From positions 1 through 13,393 of the forward strand of contig WFXV01000115.1 in NCBI GenBank assembly GCA_015490435.1: a stretch of DNA of 13,393 bases, in the 5' to 3' direction. The DNA is from Thermaceae bacterium (GTDB taxonomy: Bacteria > Deinococcota > Deinococci > Deinococcales > Marinithermaceae). The notes beneath the pieces were generated by a model. The model worked only from the letters and a program-made list of their open reading frames with translations, ran no database searches and was not told the DNA's origin. Positions 11,641-13,393 of the stretch are shown in pieces. Every line of letters starts with the position of its first letter. Within the stretch, counting starts at the first letter, position 1. The translations under genes were made by a program, and so were the position numbers.

Positions 11641-13086
11641 GTGGAGTTTTTCCTTTACAACACCATGAGCAAGCGCAAGGAGCCCTTCAAGCCCAAGGTG
11701 GAAGGGCACGTGGGGATCTACGTCTGCGGGCCGACGGTCTACTCCGACGCCCACCTGGGGCACGCGAAGAGCGCGGTGAGCTTCGACGTGCTGAGGCGCT
11801 GGCTTTTGCACCTTGGCTACCGGGTGCGCTACGTCTCCAACGTCACCGACGTCGGCCACCTCACCGACGACGCCGACGAGGGCGAGGACAAGATCCAAAA
11901 GCGGGCCAAGATCGAGCGCCTCGAGCCCATGGAGGTCGCCGACAAGTACTTCTGGCGCTACTTCGAGGACATGGACGCGCTGAACGTGCTGAGGCCCGAC
12001 ATCACCCCCCGGGCGACCGGGCACATCGTCGAGCAGATCGAGCTCACCAAGGAGCTCCTGCGCCGCGGCTACGCTTACGAGCGAAACGGCTCGGTCTACT
12101 TCCGCGCCTCGAAGTGGCCGGAATACGGCAAGCTCTCGGGGCGGAGGCTCGAGGACCAGGTGGCGGGGGCCCGCGTCGAGGTCCGCGAGGAGAAGGAGGA
12201 CCCCCGCGACTGGGCGCTTTGGAAGCGGGCCGAGCCCGAGCACCTGATGCGCTGGCCGAGCCCCTGGGGCGAGGGCTTTCCCGGCTGGCACATCGAGTGC
12301 ACGGTGATGAGCCTCAAGTACCTGGGGGACGGCTTCGACATCCACGGCGGGGGGATCGACCTGCAGTTCCCCCACCACGAGGCCGAGATCGCCCAGGCCG
12401 AGGCCGCTGGGCACGCGTTCGCCCGCTACTGGATGCACAACAACCACGTGCTCCTCGGCGGCGAGAAGATGGCGAAGTCCACCGGGAACTTCATCACGCT
12501 GAGGGAGCTCTTTGAGCGGGTCGAGCCCCTGGTGGTGCGGTTCTACCTGCTCCAGAGCCACTACCGCTCGGTGACCGACTTCACCGAGGAGGGGCTCGAG
12601 GCCGCGAAGAAGGGGTACTTCCGCCTCCTCGACGCCTACCGCGAGGTCAGAAGGCGGAAAAAGAGCGCTCCTGAGGGCGCGGACCCCGCCCTCGACGCGG
12701 CCACCGAGCGGCTGCGCACCGCCTTCTCCGAGGCGATGAACGACGACCTCGGGACCCCGGAGGCGCTCGCCGCCTTCTTCACCTGGTTGCCCGAGCTCAA
12801 CAAGGCGCTCTCCCGCGAGGTGGGGAGGGAGAGCCTCGAGCGGGCGGAGGCCGCCTTCCGAGAGCTCGGGGAGGGGGTGCTCGGGCTCTTCCCCGAGCGG
12901 GTGCTGGTCGAGCGGCTCGAGGGACCTGCGCTCGAGGGCTTGATGGAGCTCGTGCTCGAGCTCCGGGAGGAGGCCCGCCGTCGCAAGGACTACGCCCTCG
13001 CCGACCGGGTGCGCGACCGGCTCGCCGAGCTCGGGGTGGTGGTCGAGGATACCCCCAAGGGGCCCCGCTGGAAGCTGGTAAGCTAA
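11641..13086 (+). CDS. cysS: Cysteinyl-tRNA synthetase
   Basis: A 481-residue class I synthetase that charges tRNA-Cys with cysteine in the cytosol. The HIGH motif is HLGH (residues 38-41) and the KMSKS motif is KMAKS (276-280). The four zinc ligands used for cysteine recognition in E. coli (Cys28/29, Cys209, His234, Glu238) are present here as Cys29, Cys220, His245 and Glu249. DIHGGGIDLQFPHHE (233-247) is the family signature. The C-terminal DALR-type helical anticodon region runs from about 310, and the end shows the usual REEARRRKDYALADRVRD motif of the family. Start GTG 11641 is fixed by AAGGAGG at six bases, unlike the leaderless starts nearby. It is the main gene of its transcript, preceded by the Cys leader and followed after 15 bases by a small membrane protein. 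Confidence 0.97.
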   Translation: MEFFLYNTMSKRKEPFKPKVEGHVGIYVCGPTVYSDAHLGHAKSAVSFDVLRRWLLHLGYRVRYVSNVTDVGHLTDDADEGEDKIQKRAKIERLEPMEVADKYFWRYFEDMDALNVLRPDITPRATGHIVEQIELTKELLRRGYAYERNGSVYFRASKWPEYGKLSGRRLEDQVAGARVEVREEKEDPRDWALWKRAEPEHLMRWPSPWGEGFPGWHIECTVMSLKYLGDGFDIHGGGIDLQFPHHEAEIAQAEAAGHAFARYWMHNNHVLLGGEKMAKSTGNFITLRELFERVEPLVVRFYLLQSHYRSVTDFTEEGLEAAKKGYFRLLDAYREVRRRKKSAPEGADPALDAATERLRTAFSEAMNDDLGTPEALAAFFTWLPELNKALSREVGRESLERAEAAFRELGEGVLGLFPERVLVERLEGPALEGLMELVLELREEARRRKDYALADRVRDRLAELGVVVEDTPKGPRWKLVS

Positions 13087-13101
13087 GGACGGAGGTGGGG
13101 C

Positions 13102-13296
13102 ATGACGGCAAGGTTGATCGTGCTTTGGGTGGCCATCGCGGTCCTCTTCTGGGCCCTGGCCTTCGTCTTTAACGGCATCTTCTTCGGGACCTGGAGCCTG
13201 ACCTGGCAGCAGGGCCTGATCGGCGTGCTGATCGGTTTCTTCGCCGGCGCCTTCCTGGATCTGTTCCTGGGCTCGGTGGGGGAGCCGGAGGCCTAG
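13102..13296 (+). CDS. Small membrane protein with two transmembrane helices
   Basis: A 64-residue protein of unknown function. Hydrophobic helices are seen at about residues 4-26 and 38-58, joined by a short loop (FFGTWSLTWQQG), and the acidic tail GEPEA probably faces the cytosol together with a short N-terminus. The ATG has a GGAGGTGGGG ribosome-binding site and begins 15 bases after cysS, so it is the last gene of the cysS operon. Its stop shares the palindrome CTAG with the stop of the gene on the other strand. I do not recognise a family; Thermus relatives have small proteins of this kind next to synthetase genes only as far as I could guess, so no role is proposed. Confidence 0.75.
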   Translation: MTARLIVLWVAIAVLFWALAFVFNGIFFGTWSLTWQQGLIGVLIGFFAGAFLDLFLGSVGEPEA

Positions 13297-13393
13297 CGCC
13301 GACGAAACCGGGCGTAGAAGAACCCGTCGAGGCCGGCCTCGGGGCGCACGTAGGCCCCGGGGTCTTGTTTTAGGGCGGGGAAGGGGAGGGAAA
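13293..13393 (-). CDS. rRNA cytosine-C5 methyltransferase (RsmB/RsmF, NOL1/NOP2/Sun type), C-terminus only
   Basis: The last 32 codons plus stop of a gene that continues beyond the window. The reading frame ends with GLDGFFYARFRRR and TAG. The motif DGFFxAR close to the C-terminus is characteristic of the NOL1/NOP2/Sun family of SAM-dependent RNA (cytosine-5) methyltransferases, which methylate 16S rRNA, and it is preceded by a proline-rich and acidic linker as in that family. No catalytic cysteines are inside the window, so RsmB, RsmF or another member cannot be told apart. It faces the small membrane protein; the two stop codons overlap in CTAG (13293-13296). Confidence 0.65.
   Translation of the reverse strand, partial: SLPFPALKQDPGAYVRPEAGLDGFFYARFRRR

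Noticed and set aside
10672..12561. A 629-codon open frame on the minus strand opposite recX, the START gene and cysS
   Set aside because: It is an antisense shadow of genes with clear family motifs. In G+C-rich DNA stops are rare in the antisense frame; the translation is rich in V, L, G, H and R with no recognisable domain.
1..13393. Frequent CTCGAG (about 40 by eye against about 5 expected from base composition)
   Set aside because: Most copies are Leu-Glu codon pairs using the preferred CTC and GAG codons, which by my estimate would give about 25. The remainder is too uncertain by eye count to claim an uptake or methylation motif; a count normalised for codon use would decide.

Overview
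The window looks like ordinary chromosome from a member of the Deinococcus-Thermus phylum, most likely a Thermaceae relative (Thermus, Meiothermus, Oceanithermus or Marinithermus type). The reasons are very high G+C (about 68-70% by eye), strong C/G third-position preference, dense packing with overlapping genes, Thermus-like protein families (a START-type protein, a minimal alpha/beta-hydrolase, a TilS-TadA fusion), and many start codons preceded at 6-7 bases by a TANNNT -10 box, which is the signature of leaderless mRNAs in this phylum. Genus and function calls are from memory of families; no search was run. I see no phage, insertion sequence, CRISPR array or island.

Layout. Bases 1-3860 are read leftward: a YdiI/MenI-type thioesterase, a short leader region with a 27-codon ORF containing two Tyr codons, DAHP synthase (aroF type), prephenate dehydrogenase (tyrA), uroporphyrinogen decarboxylase (hemE) and the start of ferrochelatase (hemH, cut by the window edge). 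This block makes tyrosine/aromatic precursors and haem. Bases 3886-5018 are read rightward: an alpha/beta hydrolase and a half-length hydrolase-like protein lacking the catalytic serine. A CLC-type channel/transporter with a TrkA-C tail (5020-6717, leftward) diverges from a small secreted beta-rich, outer-membrane-like protein (6791-7249). truD (leftward) diverges from a tilS-tadA fusion gene (rightward), whose end runs into a tRNA-Ser(CGA) gene followed by an intrinsic terminator. A metallophosphoesterase (leftward) diverges from recX. Then follow a START-domain protein, a Cys-codon leader with cysS, and a two-helix membrane protein, all rightward. The right edge holds the C-terminus of an rRNA cytosine methyltransferase on the opposite strand.

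Four genes or domains act on tRNA: TruD (pseudouridine 13), TilS and TadA (both modify wobble base 34) and CysRS; a tRNA-Ser gene lies among them.

The most interesting signals are regulatory. First, all four head-to-head gene pairs share one 7-bp symmetric core (TANNNTA, or a degenerate form) that reads as a -10 box on both strands, offset by one base, in gaps as short as 18-25 bp. Second, two biosynthetic or charging genes are preceded by small ORFs that appear leaderless and carry the matching amino-acid codon: an 8-codon ORF ending in Cys-stop before cysS, with mutually exclusive RNA pairings that could hide the cysS ribosome-binding site, and a 27-codon ORF with two Tyr codons before DAHP synthase. 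These are candidate leader-peptide switches and need experimental or comparative proof.
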